A stretch of 64,000 bases of DNA from SIG607 sp045586405 (lineage in GTDB: Bacteria > Bacillota > Clostridia > Oscillospirales > Acutalibacteraceae): the NCBI GenBank assembly GCA_045586405.1, contig JAZNAG010000087.1, positions 39,478 to 103,477 of the forward strand, written 5' to 3'. The translations under genes were made by a program, and so were the position numbers. Under the pieces are notes generated by a model. That model ran no database searches. It was not told the DNA's origin and saw only the letters and a list, made by a program, of their open reading frames with translations. The stretch's first letter is position 1; each line of letters opens with the position of its first letter. Of the stretch, positions 1 to 7,806 are shown piece by piece.

Positions 1-400
1 TTATTATTTCGGTATGTATAACCGCAGGAGTATTATCGTCCGTATTTACTCTATTAAGAGGATCAGCCACTATGCTTTTTCTAAGCAGACCGTCAATATA
101 CCCCTTACGCACGCCTTCGTTTATCGACTGATAAAGGTCGCCGCCCACAAAGTGAACGTCCTGACCGATTTTAAGAAAAACCACAGCCATACCGGTATCC
201 TGACAAACGGGGATATCAAGTTCCTTGGCGGAGTCGACATTAGCCTGTAAATCATAAAGCACCGAACAAGCGGTAGGGTTGGTTTCACAGTTTTTACAGT
301 ATTCAATTTTAGATACAAGGTCTTTTGGTAAGGTTTTATTTGCTTCAACACAGAGCTTAGCCACTACGTCTTTTACAGCAGATACATTTATATCTCTCAA
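1..400 (-). CDS. fumA: Class I fumarate hydratase, alpha (N-terminal) subunit, 3' end off window
   Basis: The minus strand reads through from a TTG start at 400 to the window edge without a stop, giving 133 residues of the TtdA/FumA alpha-subunit family (iron-sulfur fumarase/L-tartrate dehydratase), which interconverts fumarate and malate in the cytoplasm. The motif CQDTG, whose Cys is a [4Fe-4S] ligand in this family, is followed by GMAVVFLKIGQDV and GGDLYQSINEGV. The TTG is chosen because a GAAAGG ribosome site lies about 10 bases upstream and the N-terminus (LRDINVSAV) aligns with the family; no ATG fits. The catalytic second half and the beta subunit would lie beyond position 1. A terminator separates it from the S1 gene upstream. 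Confidence 0.88.
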   Translation of the reverse strand, partial: MRDINVSAVKDVVAKLCVEANKTLPKDLVSKIEYCKNCETNPTACSVLYDLQANVDSAKELDIPVCQDTGMAVVFLKIGQDVHFVGGDLYQSINEGVRKGYIDGLLRKSIVADPLNRVNTDDNTPAVIHTEII

Positions 401-415
401 TTTGATTTTTCCTTT

Positions 416-444
416 CAGTAAAAAGGGCAGACTAAAAGTCTGCC
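416..444 (-). terminator. Intrinsic terminator after the S1-domain gene
   Basis: A perfect 8-bp stem (GGCAGACT/AGTCTGCC, arms 437-444 and 426-433) with a 3-base loop is followed on the minus strand by CTTTTT. It ends the spoVB-to-yabR block before the fumarase gene, whose ribosome site lies just beyond. Confidence 0.75.
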
Positions 445-452
445 GCTATAAA

Positions 453-905
453 TCATTTTACACCGGCACCGCGTTTTGAACGGCGGTTATCGGGGTTCTT
501 TCTTTTTAAATCAGAGAATTTTTCGTCGCTTGTCTGTTTAAAGCGATTCATCATTTCTTCAAAGGAAGCAGGTTCCTGCTTTTTAGGAGCCCAGGTGTAT
601 GAAGAATCAATTTTAGGTGCCTGCTTTTCGCGGTTTTCCTTATTCGCACGACGTTCTTTGCCGCCCTGCTCTTCCTGAGCGCGTTTGATACTAAGGCTGA
701 TTTTGCCGTTATCGTCAATACTCAGAACCTTCATCTTCACAACATCGTTTTCCTTAACATGCTCATGTATATCGGTAACATAACTTCTCGCAACCTCGGA
801 AATATGTACCATTCCGCTTTTGGAATCTCCTAAATCGACAAACACACCGAAGTTTGTTATTCCGGTTATTTTACCTTCTACAATTTGTCCTACCTCGATT
901 TGCAT
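453..905 (-). CDS. yabR: S1-domain RNA-binding protein, YabR/GSP13 family
   Basis: A 150-residue protein with one S1 RNA-binding domain over about residues 1-75 (VGQIVEGKITGITNFGVFVDL, then GMVHISEVA and ISLSIKRA). The rest is a basic, low-complexity tail rich in Lys, Arg, Glu and Gln. B. subtilis YabR lies directly downstream of divIC, exactly as here, and the related GSP13 associates with ribosomes. The function of YabR itself is not settled. A GGGGGAA ribosome site precedes the ATG at a rather long distance of about 12 bases. Confidence 0.85.
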   Translation of the reverse strand: MQIEVGQIVEGKITGITNFGVFVDLGDSKSGMVHISEVARSYVTDIHEHVKENDVVKMKVLSIDDNGKISLSIKRAQEEQGGKERRANKENREKQAPKIDSSYTWAPKKQEPASFEEMMNRFKQTSDEKFSDLKRKNPDNRRSKRGAGVK

Positions 906-961
906 AAACTATGCAGTTCCCCCTTAAAAAATAATGAAAAGTCACTTTGACTGTGAAAACA

Positions 962-1234
962 TCAATCAGCGGATATATCTATATAAACCTGCTCGTCCTC
1001 AAAAACATATCCAAGTCTTTCTCTTGCGGCTTTCTCTATAATTTTAGCCTCGTTGCCCGAAGACAAAAGTTCTTTATATTCACCGATAGTTCTTTCGGTA
1101 TCGGAAATTTCTTTTCTTATATTTTCAAGATTTTCTCTGCCTTTTATAAGGTCAGTCCAGAGAGATGTCAGTGAATAAACAAAATATATTGCCACACACA
1201 GCACAAGGACACGCAAAATCACGCTTTTTCCCAT
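962..1234 (-). CDS. divIC: Septum formation initiator, DivIC/FtsB family
   Basis: A 90-residue bitopic membrane protein: one transmembrane helix at about residues 5-25 (VILRVLVLCVAIYFVYSL), then a coiled coil of about 40 residues and the conserved tail with AARERLGYVFEDEQVYIDI. This is the FtsB/DivIC architecture (septal complex with FtsL and DivIB/FtsQ). It sits between yabQ and yabR as in B. subtilis. An AAGGAAAG ribosome site precedes the ATG, and a promoter of its own is visible at the 3' end of yabQ, which would keep it expressed in growing cells independent of the sporulation genes. Confidence 0.92.
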   Translation of the reverse strand: MGKSVILRVLVLCVAIYFVYSLTSLWTDLIKGRENLENIRKEISDTERTIGEYKELLSSGNEAKIIEKAARERLGYVFEDEQVYIDISAD

Positions 1235-1285
1235 ACTTTTCTCTTTCCTTTACATAAAAGAATAATACTGCAATCTATCACTATG

Positions 1286-1315
1286 AGTATACAACATTTT
1301 GGTATACACTTTCAA
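1286..1315 (-). promoter_or_regulatory. Sigma-A-type promoter for divIC-yabR
   Basis: On the minus strand TTGAAA (1310-1315) and TATACT (1286-1291) are separated by 18 bases, about 50 bases upstream of the divIC start and overlapping the yabQ stop codon. It would uncouple divIC from the sporulation genes before it. Sequence-based only. Confidence 0.5.
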
Positions 1316-1758
1316 GAGTTTTTTCGCTTAAATACTACTTTTTTTACTTTTTTTAATATTAAAACCCGTATTTTTCTCAAAACCACGGTTAAAAAGTCGG
1401 CAAGGTGTACAACAGCTCCTCTGTAAATGCTGAAAATTTTTCCGGTTCCTTTTAAAATAAACAACATAAACCGCAACACAAATGCTGATAAAGTAAGCCT
1501 ATAAACAAAAAATCCGCCAAGTTCAAACAGAAGAATATAAAGCCTTACTTCTCCGTTACTTCTTGCCATAAAAAGAAGAAAGGTAATAAAGGTAGCAACT
1601 ACCCAAAATGCTATATCCTGAAAAAATACCGCTGTCTTGCTATAGCTTTTTTGTTTACGCGCTGCCCTGAAAAAATCAAAAAATACCGATAGCGCTATTC
1701 CTACCAGTAAAGCGTATAACAGCGAAACAATTTGCGAAGTAGAACTTATTTCCCACAT
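1312..1758 (-). CDS. yabQ: Spore cortex biosynthesis protein YabQ
   Basis: A 148-residue integral membrane protein with about four hydrophobic helices (SQIVSLLYALLVGIALSVFFDFFRA, IAFWVVATFITFLLFM, LYILLFELGGFFVYRL, FVLRFMLFIL) and a very basic C-terminus. The N-terminal pattern with FFDFFRA is typical of YabQ, a membrane protein needed for spore cortex formation in B. subtilis. An in-frame reading extends 17 codons further upstream, but the ATG at 1758 (MWEISSTSQ) matches the family and lies one base after the yabP stop, so the two are translationally coupled. Confidence 0.85.
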   Translation of the reverse strand: MWEISSTSQIVSLLYALLVGIALSVFFDFFRAARKQKSYSKTAVFFQDIAFWVVATFITFLLFMARSNGEVRLYILLFELGGFFVYRLTLSAFVLRFMLFILKGTGKIFSIYRGAVVHLADFLTVVLRKIRVLILKKVKKVVFKRKNS

Positions 1759-1759
1759 A

Positions 1760-2026
1760 TCACCTAAACAGCTTTTTGAAGAAGCCTTCCCTTTCGCCTT
1801 TATCATCAAGATAAACCACCGCAGAAAAACTGCCGTCTATTTGCATATCACCCGTACCGGTATTAAAACTACCTATTTTTATATTACTTCCCTTAATCAC
1901 AATATTTCCCATAACCGAAATTATACTGACACTGTTTTCGTCAAAACTAAGAACATCCCTAATACCCGAAAGTGACATTGTCTTTCTGTTTGACATATAC
2001 AGTGAATGTTCTACGCTATTATCCAT
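1760..2026 (-). CDS. yabP: Sporulation protein YabP
   Basis: An 88-residue protein of the YabP/YqfC family: a short beta-rich domain with the pattern LSGIRDVLSFDENSV followed by GNIVIKGSNIKIG and a basic tail. YabP is made in the mother cell under sigma-E in B. subtilis and is co-located with yabQ. The start is the ATG at 2026 (MDNSVEHS): the ribosome site GGAGGGTGA lies 8 bases upstream, and the GTG at 2044 is itself part of that site. The ribosome site is in the 3' arm of a hairpin (separate entry). Confidence 0.85.
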   Translation of the reverse strand: MDNSVEHSLYMSNRKTMSLSGIRDVLSFDENSVSIISVMGNIVIKGSNIKIGSFNTGTGDMQIDGSFSAVVYLDDKGEREGFFKKLFR

Positions 2027-2066
2027 AAAAAAATCACCCTCCACAATAAATATATTGCGAAGGGTG
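2027..2066 (-). promoter_or_regulatory. Hairpin with U-tract that contains the yabP ribosome site
   Basis: CACCCT (minus strand 2066-2061) pairs with AGGGTG (2040-2035), with an inner CAATA/TATTG stem and a 3x3 internal loop. It is followed by A and seven T directly abutting the yabP ATG. The 3' arm is the yabP Shine-Dalgarno. It could act as terminator of the HU/rlbP transcript, as a lid on yabP translation, or both. Confidence 0.5.
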
Positions 2067-2076
2067 TCAGCTTATG

Positions 2077-2319
2077 CTACTGAACTATTACATATAAATT
2101 GGCCGCATCATCTTTTTTGACAGTTTCAACAACGGCAGTAACCTGAACCTTGACATTTCTTGTTCCGAAAGCAATTTCTATTACATCGCCGACCTTAACG
2201 TCGTATGATGCTCTGGCAACCTTGCCGTTAACCGAAACTCTGCCTGCGTCACAGGCTTCGTTAGCAATAGTACGGCGTTTAATAATTCGTGCTATTTTTA
2301 AATACTTATCAAGTCTCAT
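2077..2319 (-). CDS. yabO: S4-domain RNA-binding protein RlbP/YabO (Hsp15-like)
   Basis: An 80-residue protein that is essentially one S4 RNA-binding fold: MRLDKYLKIARIIKRRTIANEACDAGRVSVNGKVARASYDVKVGDVIEI. Relatives (E. coli Hsp15; B. subtilis YabO/RlbP) bind 50S subunits stalled with peptidyl-tRNA and help rescue translation. Position next to yabP matches B. subtilis yabO. The gene starts less than 15 bases after the HU terminator, and I see no convincing Shine-Dalgarno or promoter before it, so expression probably depends on readthrough from HU. Confidence 0.88.
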   Translation of the reverse strand: MRLDKYLKIARIIKRRTIANEACDAGRVSVNGKVARASYDVKVGDVIEIAFGTRNVKVQVTAVVETVKKDDAANLYVIVQ

Positions 2320-2330
2320 AACAAAATACC

Positions 2331-2366
2331 AAAAAGCTAAGCCGCCCGAATTTAAGCGGACGGCTT
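2331..2366 (-). terminator. Intrinsic terminator after the HU gene
   Basis: On the minus strand AAGCCGTCCG (2366-2357) pairs with CGGGCGGCTT (2348-2339) in a 10-bp stem with one G-U pair, followed by AGCTTTTTGG. It would give a short abundant HU mRNA with partial readthrough into rlbP. Confidence 0.75.
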
Positions 2367-2375
2367 TCAGAAAAA

Positions 2376-2645
2376 TTAAAGAGCGTCTTTGAATGCTTTA
2401 CCTGCTTTGAATACAGGAGCCTTAGAAGCAGCAATCTTAATCTTTTCTTTGGTCTTAGGATTGATACCAGTTCTAGCAGCACGGTTAGCAACCTTGAATG
2501 TACCAAAACCAACTAAAGAAACTTCGCCACCAGCCTTGAGCTCGCCTTCAACAGTTTCGATGAAAGCTGCGAGAGCCTTGTCAGCGGCAACCTTGGAGAT
2601 GCCTGCTTTTTCAGCGATTGCTGAAATTAATTCTGATTTTTTCAT
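2376..2645 (-). CDS. hup: DNA-binding protein HU
   Basis: An 89-residue HU/IHF-family nucleoid protein, normal length: MKKSELISAIAEKAGISKVAADKALAAFIE, the conserved GEVSLVGFGTFKVANRAARTGINPKTKEKI arm that inserts into the minor groove, and PVFKAGKAFKDAL at the end. It acts as a dimer that bends and compacts DNA. A strong ACGGAGG ribosome site precedes the ATG and its own terminator follows. HU between mazG and yabO is a common clostridial arrangement. Confidence 0.97.
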   Translation of the reverse strand: MKKSELISAIAEKAGISKVAADKALAAFIETVEGELKAGGEVSLVGFGTFKVANRAARTGINPKTKEKIKIAASKAPVFKAGKAFKDAL

Positions 2646-2702
2646 TGTAAAAACCTCCGTTTTTTATTTTCAACAGTATGTTTAAACCTTTACTGTATGA
2701 AA

Positions 2703-3494
2703 TCATCCTTGTGCTTTAAGGAAGTAAGCCGACAGCTCATCCCTTGAAAGCTCTTTCATATCTTTGCCGTCGGCAGTAATCAAAGCCTCGGCCTTTGAAA
2801 ATACGTCGACATATTTGTCGGAAGATTTTTGAAGAGCTTCCTCACAGTCAACCTTTAAAAGTCTGGCGGCAGCCGCCACAGCAAAAAGCATATCACCGAT
2901 TATCTCGGTAGCCTTTTCTTTATCATAAGCATCGAAAACTTCATTTAGTTTTGCGGTTTGCTTTTTAATCTCTTCTAATGAATTATCTTCAGTTATACCG
3001 GCCTTTGCAGCGCGCTTTTGCAGTTTCTGTGCCCGCATTAAAGCAGGAAACGCAAGGGGTACGCTCTTAAGGGTGTCGGTATAGGTGCTTTGAGATTTTT
3101 CTGTTCTTTTAAGTTTCTCCCAATTATCAAGCACCTTTTCACTTGTTTCGGCAGTAACATCACCAAAAACATGTGGGTGGCGGTAAACGAGCTTTTTAGA
3201 AACTTCATCTACCACGTCAGAAAAATCAAAACGGTTTTCTTCTTCAGCGATTATTGAGTGGAAAACCACCTGCATAAGAACATCGCCAAGTTCCTCTCGC
3301 ATATCCTCGGTAGAATCACGGTCAATAGCGTCAATTACCTCATAAGTTTCCTCAAGAAAATTATTGCGGATACTGCTATGGGTCTGCTCTCTATCCCACG
3401 GACAACCATTTGGAGCACGAAGCATTCTCATAATATCGAGAAACTGCTCTAAAGTGTACTTACCATCAAATTTCTCTACAATTAAATCTAACAT
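2703..3494 (-). CDS. mazG: Nucleoside triphosphate pyrophosphohydrolase MazG
   Basis: A 263-residue MazG protein that hydrolyses NTPs to NMP and PPi, a house-cleaning role. The MazG pattern is clear: LRAPNGCPWDREQTHSSIR, the Mg-binding LEETYEVIDAI and REELGDVLMQVVFHSIIAEEE with DFSDVVDEVSKKLVYRHPHVF, and a weaker second MazG-like repeat after about residue 160. Length equals E. coli MazG; it lacks the N-terminal tetrapyrrole methylase domain that B. subtilis YabN carries, although it takes YabN's place in the cluster. AGGTGG ribosome site before the ATG. Confidence 0.93.
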   Translation of the reverse strand: MLDLIVEKFDGKYTLEQFLDIMRMLRAPNGCPWDREQTHSSIRNNFLEETYEVIDAIDRDSTEDMREELGDVLMQVVFHSIIAEEENRFDFSDVVDEVSKKLVYRHPHVFGDVTAETSEKVLDNWEKLKRTEKSQSTYTDTLKSVPLAFPALMRAQKLQKRAAKAGITEDNSLEEIKKQTAKLNEVFDAYDKEKATEIIGDMLFAVAAAARLLKVDCEEALQKSSDKYVDVFSKAEALITADGKDMKELSRDELSAYFLKAQG

Positions 3495-3569
3495 ATTTCC
3501 ACCTAAAAATCAATAGATTTTTTCATTTTTACTGTTAAAAACAGGGTATTTTAACAATTTTTGTGCATT

Positions 3570-5291
3570 TTAACGAATGAAATGAAGCTTTTCAAGTATA
3601 CAAGCTATCTTTTCGCCTTTTGGAAAGCCTTCAACATCTTCTTTTGTCATTGTTTTAATGGTAAAAAGTACCACTAAATAAACTACTGCCGCTATCATTA
3701 CACATACGGCAACAGTGACTATATTTGACAGATTGAATTTTTGGCAAAGCAAGGATACGCCAAAAGCAACAGCGCCGCAAGAAAGAGCCGAAATTGCCGG
3801 TTTTATAAGCACCGACATAAAGTTCATCTTAACACCTGTATGCTTTAAAAGACAGTAGGTGTTGGACAGGAAAATAAATATATAACAAACTGCAGTGCCG
3901 ATAGGCGCACCCATAATGTTAATTTCAGGTCTGCCTACCAGCAGGAAGTTAACTATAATTTTAAGTGTGGCACCGATAGCAATATTTCTCACCGGAAGTA
4001 TAGGCTTGCCGATAGCCTGAAGCATATTGGTCATAGGAACCGAAAGACCTGCAAAAACAGCCGCAATACCCAGCATACGAAGAAGCGGTCCACCAATTTG
4101 AACGGGAGCAACACCGTCATAGAGAAGCCCCATAATCTGAGGGGCTATAGAAGCCAGACCAATACCTGCGGGCAAGGCTATTACCGCAGTTGTTCGTATA
4201 ATTGTTTCTATGGTCTTTTTAACAGCCGGCTTGTCCTTTGCAACCCAAACGGTAGTAAGGAAAGGCACAGAACCGATTCCAAAAGTACCTGTAAGGGTAG
4301 GAATAAGATTATAAAGCACATAAGCCTCGCCTCTTATACCGTAGAGAAAGGTAGGCATATTAGAAGCAGAAAGAAGTTCTCTGCCAAGGCTTTGCGCCGA
4401 AGCATTGTAATCGCTTACAGCAGCCGCATACATATTGCTCACAAAGTCAAAAGAGCTTTCCATAACATTTTTGAGTTGCCATTTTACCATAAAGGTATCT
4501 ATAAACAGCGTTACGTTACTTGCTATAGAGCTGAGAGCAACAGGAACGGCAATTACTATCAGCGCCTTCAAAAGCTGTTTTCCCGTTCTTTCGTCTTGAG
4601 GAGTGCAGAGCTGTTCTGCCGATATTGCATCACCTGTGATTTTATGACGAAGAGCAAGATAAGCAGTGGCGGCAATAGTTCCAACCATAATACCTGCAAG
4701 AGCGCCTGCAGCGGCATAAGCAACATTACCTGTTATCTTAAGAATAACAAAAGCAAAAGAAAAGCCCAGTATCAATTTACCAAGAGCTTCTATAACATCG
4801 GAAATTGCGGTAGGATACATATTCCGCATACCCTCGTAATAACCGCGGTAGGCGGACATAAAACAGCAAAAAAGTACGGTTGGTGCAACCATAAGCACAC
4901 AAACGCTGACATACTTTGCGTCGGCGGCATTTGTCGTGGTAAGCATTGCATAAGGGAAAATTGCAATAAGCATAACAATAAAGCCTGTAAGACCGGTAAA
5001 CAAAAATGCCTTTTTAGCCATTTTAAGAGTTTTTCTGGCATCCTTCATTCTTCCCTCTGCAACGCAGGCGGCAGTAAGACGGGAAACCGCAATGGGAAGC
5101 CCTGCCATAGAAAGCGTATAAATAGGTAAAAACAAATCATAAGCAGAGGAAAAATAGCCAAAGCCAAGGTCACCTATAAGGCGCTGAAGGGGTATTTTAA
5201 AAATGGCACCTATAACCTTAACTATAATAGCCGATGCAAGTAAAATTACAGCACCGCGCTCAAAGTTCTGAGTTTTAGTATTCTTACTCAT
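3570..5291 (-). CDS. spoVB: Lipid flippase of the SpoVB/YabM (MurJ-like MOP) family
   Basis: A 573-residue polytopic membrane protein of the MOP exporter superfamily. The N-terminus (AVILLASAIIVKVIGAIFKIPLQRLIGDLGFGYFSSAYDLFLPIYTLSMAGLPIAVSRL) is the typical clostridial SpoVB signature, and about 14 hydrophobic helices follow. SpoVB-type proteins are thought to move peptidoglycan precursor lipids during spore cortex synthesis; B. subtilis YabM, at the same position next to mazG/yabN, is a paralogue, so a general MurJ-like role is also possible. It is 10 bases downstream of mtnN and is probably transcribed from the promoter at 6300-6328. Confidence 0.88.
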   Translation of the reverse strand: MSKNTKTQNFERGAVILLASAIIVKVIGAIFKIPLQRLIGDLGFGYFSSAYDLFLPIYTLSMAGLPIAVSRLTAACVAEGRMKDARKTLKMAKKAFLFTGLTGFIVMLIAIFPYAMLTTTNAADAKYVSVCVLMVAPTVLFCCFMSAYRGYYEGMRNMYPTAISDVIEALGKLILGFSFAFVILKITGNVAYAAAGALAGIMVGTIAATAYLALRHKITGDAISAEQLCTPQDERTGKQLLKALIVIAVPVALSSIASNVTLFIDTFMVKWQLKNVMESSFDFVSNMYAAAVSDYNASAQSLGRELLSASNMPTFLYGIRGEAYVLYNLIPTLTGTFGIGSVPFLTTVWVAKDKPAVKKTIETIIRTTAVIALPAGIGLASIAPQIMGLLYDGVAPVQIGGPLLRMLGIAAVFAGLSVPMTNMLQAIGKPILPVRNIAIGATLKIIVNFLLVGRPEINIMGAPIGTAVCYIFIFLSNTYCLLKHTGVKMNFMSVLIKPAISALSCGAVAFGVSLLCQKFNLSNIVTVAVCVMIAAVVYLVVLFTIKTMTKEDVEGFPKGEKIACILEKLHFIR

Positions 5292-5301
5292 AAACTCTCC
5301 T

Positions 5302-5976
5302 TTATTTTAGTTTAGAAATAACTTCCAGTATAGCGTCACAAAGCACAATATTACCGCTGTACGCCTCTTCTTTATATGACTGATTTGCATCGTCACCTGC
5401 ATCGTCAGAAATCTGACGGACACTGCCAAAGCACATACCTGTCTGATAACAAACCGATGCAATAGCGGCGGTTTCCATATCGCAGGAGACGGCACCGAAA
5501 TTGTTTTTTAAATCATCTCTCAGTGTATCATCACTAACAAAGCAGTCACCCGAAACAGCAAGTCCTGTTACCGCAAAAGGATATATTTGTTGAAACAGCT
5601 TAATGATTGAATCGTCAGCGCTGTAAACATATTCTTGTCCCGGTTTCTCACAAGGCTTATATCCAAGACAGGTAAGGTCAAAATCGTGTTCAACAAATTT
5701 ATCGGCAATAACTACACTGCCCTTTTTAACTTTACTTATTCCGCCGGAGTATCCAAAATTCAAAATGGTGTCACAGCCCTTAGTATAAAGATACATTGCG
5801 GCTGCGGTGGCATTCACCTTACCTATTCCCGAATGAAGCGCTATAACGCTGTTATCAGCAATTTTAAAGGTGTAGCCTGCTCTGCCGAAGTAGTCAAATT
5901 CTTCGGCATTTTCAATCTTTGATACAAAGGGCATAAACTCACCGTCATCTGCCACTATTATACCTATTTTTCTCAT
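5302..5976 (-). CDS. mtnN: 5'-methylthioadenosine/S-adenosylhomocysteine nucleosidase
   Basis: A 224-residue PNP/UDP-phosphorylase-fold enzyme. GIIVADDGEFMPFV, the substrate loop LHSGIGKVNATAAAMYL, FGYSGGI, and CDMETAAIASVCYQTG (Met-Glu ribose-binding pair) with RQISDDAGD (catalytic Asp region) identify MTA/SAH nucleosidase. It splits SAH to adenine and S-ribosylhomocysteine, the substrate of LuxS encoded at 25888-26343, and recycles MTA. It lies 11 bases after the small hypothetical gene and 10 before spoVB, so the three appear to share a transcript. Confidence 0.92.
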   Translation of the reverse strand: MRKIGIIVADDGEFMPFVSKIENAEEFDYFGRAGYTFKIADNSVIALHSGIGKVNATAAAMYLYTKGCDTILNFGYSGGISKVKKGSVVIADKFVEHDFDLTCLGYKPCEKPGQEYVYSADDSIIKLFQQIYPFAVTGLAVSGDCFVSDDTLRDDLKNNFGAVSCDMETAAIASVCYQTGMCFGSVRQISDDAGDDANQSYKEEAYSGNIVLCDAILEVISKLK

Positions 5977-5987
5977 AACGCTACCTC

Positions 5988-6266
5988 TTATTTCAGATCT
6001 TCTATTTCTGCACGTTCTGTTTCAATTTGACTTAAAGCGGTATCAATTTCGCTTATAAGGTCCTTAACGTCATTATCGACATTTCCGTCATTTTTAGCCT
6101 GTTCGAAATACAACTTTCCAAGCTGAATGTAGCATTTATTTATTTTATTTTCAAGAGCCGCAATATTATATTTTCTTTTGCCAACACCTACAGCCTTTTC
6201 GGCACCGGAAGCCACAACGCCTGCCGCTTCGCTAATCTTTTTAACAACATCATCAAAAGAAACCAT
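5988..6266 (-). CDS. Small conserved hypothetical coiled-coil protein
   Basis: A 92-residue soluble protein I cannot name. Residues 1-30 are Ala/Gly/Val rich and basic (KKISEAAGVVASGAEKAVG), then a helical stretch NIAALENKINKCYIQLGKLYFEQAK and an acidic coiled coil to the C-terminus. This resembles the N-terminal half of clostridial proteins that end in a zinc ribbon, but no CxxC is present here. The ATG at 6266 is used because AAGAGGTGA lies 6 bases upstream; the GTG at 6275 is part of that site. First gene of the unit with mtnN and spoVB. Confidence 0.65.
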   Translation of the reverse strand: MVSFDDVVKKISEAAGVVASGAEKAVGVGKRKYNIAALENKINKCYIQLGKLYFEQAKNDGNVDNDVKDLISEIDTALSQIETERAEIEDLK

Positions 6267-6299
6267 TTTGGTCACCTCTTTTTAAATTTTAACAGTATT

Positions 6300-6328
6300 A
6301 TTTTACCATAAATAAGGGTTTATTTCAA
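6300..6328 (-). promoter_or_regulatory. Sigma-A promoter for the hypothetical-mtnN-spoVB unit
   Basis: Minus strand TTGAAA (6323-6328), 17-base spacer, TAAAAT (6300-6305), about 35 bases upstream of the small gene and just beyond the hemZ stop codon. Confidence 0.65.
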
Positions 6329-6339
6329 GTAAGTGCAAT

Positions 6340-7806
6340 TCACATAGTGCTATGCGGGTATTTGTTGTAAAATGCCTTTATTCCCTCTTTACGCGCCATT
6401 AGTTCGTCGAATCGGTTTATATATTCATAGGGGTACTTGAAATTAAAAATACGCTCTATGTAATCGCCGCGGGGCTGACGCATTTTAGTTACTGCAGAAG
6501 CACCGCAGGCCAGTATTGTATGGGTTTCATCCATAATATAAACGTTATAAAAACATTCTTTACCCTTTATAGCATAGCCTACATTTTCAAGGTTGCCCAC
6601 CGTTTTACTCTGTCTATACATATAATATGGCAAAACGTTATTACAGGTTAGTATATCGTGGGCATGCGTTACCATTTTATCAGCGATTTTACCTGCCTCT
6701 ATTTCAGGGAATTCACCCTTTGCAGTCATTCTTGAAGAACGCTTTAAAGACAGCGCGTGAACGGTTATACTTTCGGGACCGAGCTTTAAAATCTTATCCA
6801 CAGTGTCTTTAAAGGTTTCAAAAGTATCGCCCGGAAGCCCTGCAATAAGGTCGGTATTGATATTATCAAAACCAATTTCTCTTGCCATATTAAAGGCATC
6901 AACCATCATTTGAGAAGTATGAGCGCGACCTATATTTTCAAGCACACTGTCGCACATTGTCTGAGGGTTTATGCTTATGCGGTCAACACCGCAGTTTTTA
7001 AGAACTAAAAGCTTTTCCTTTGTAATGGTATCAGGTCTGCCCGCTTCCACAGTAAATTCCCTAAGGTTTGATAAATCAAAAACACTGCGAACGAGAGACA
7101 GCACACGTTCAAGCTGCTGACAGTTAAGGGTGGTAGGTGTACCGCCACCCATATAAATGGTTTCAAGCCTTAAATTACACTCTCCTGCTATCTTAGCGGT
7201 TTCCTTTATTTCTTCACAAAGGTAATCTACATAAACGGGAATCAGTTTTTCCGCCTTTTCTACCGCGTGTGACACAAAGGAACAATAAGAGCATCTGGTA
7301 GGACAAAAAGGCACCGATATATAAAGACTAAAGGAATTATCATTTGATAAATTTATAATATCCTCTTCACTTTTATAGGTTTTACTGCAAAGAGATATTT
7401 TTTCTTCGTCTACATAAAACTTATCTTTAAAATACTGCTTAGCGGCATTTTCACTGCCTGTTTCCTTTAAAACACTGGCATATAGTCGCGCAGGTCTTAT
7501 TCCCGTAACAATACCCCAACGAGATTTATAGCCTGTAATTTGAGAAAGGCACAAAAACAAAAGTGCGCATATTCTTCGCTCAGCTTCTCTATCGTCAAAG
7601 TTTATGTCAAGTTGTTCTGTTCTTTCACAAAAAGCACCGCTAAGGGAAAGACTACAGTAGATATTTACACCGTCAAGCTTTGTTACGGCAACGCCGTCAC
7701 CGTCTATAACAGTGTCCGCCACCTCTATTTTTTCAAAAGGCAGAAACAGTCGGCAGATTTTTTCGGTTTCATATCTATAAGTATGACCGACACAGCAAAG
7801 TTTCAT
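6340..7806 (-). CDS. hemZ: Radical SAM coproporphyrinogen dehydrogenase HemZ
   Basis: A 488-residue HemN-family radical SAM protein. The cluster motif is PFCPTRCSYCSF (C-x3-C-x2-C) near residue 175, followed by YMGGGTPTTL, TVEAGRPDTI, RISINPQT and LIAGLPGDT, all typical of HemN/HemZ. The long N-terminal region without recognised domain is characteristic of HemZ as opposed to HemW. HemZ is assigned to oxygen-independent heme synthesis, but many heme-less clostridia carry it, so the substrate here is uncertain; no other heme gene is in the window. Overlaps the MBL gene by 4 bases (ATGA), last gene of the recJ operon. Confidence 0.85.
   Translation of the reverse strand: MKLCCVGHTYRYETEKICRLFLPFEKIEVADTVIDGDGVAVTKLDGVNIYCSLSLSGAFCERTEQLDINFDDREAERRICALLFLCLSQITGYKSRWGIVTGIRPARLYASVLKETGSENAAKQYFKDKFYVDEEKISLCSKTYKSEEDIINLSNDNSFSLYISVPFCPTRCSYCSFVSHAVEKAEKLIPVYVDYLCEEIKETAKIAGECNLRLETIYMGGGTPTTLNCQQLERVLSLVRSVFDLSNLREFTVEAGRPDTITKEKLLVLKNCGVDRISINPQTMCDSVLENIGRAHTSQMMVDAFNMAREIGFDNINTDLIAGLPGDTFETFKDTVDKILKLGPESITVHALSLKRSSRMTAKGEFPEIEAGKIADKMVTHAHDILTCNNVLPYYMYRQSKTVGNLENVGYAIKGKECFYNVYIMDETHTILACGASAVTKMRQPRGDYIERIFNFKYPYEYINRFDELMARKEGIKAFYNKYPHSTM

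Noticed and set aside
4098..5129. Open frame of 343 codons on the plus strand inside spoVB
   Set aside because: Exactly antisense to the well-supported SpoVB coding sequence, no ribosome site, composition (Lys, Asn, His, Ser rich) typical of a shadow frame, no domain.
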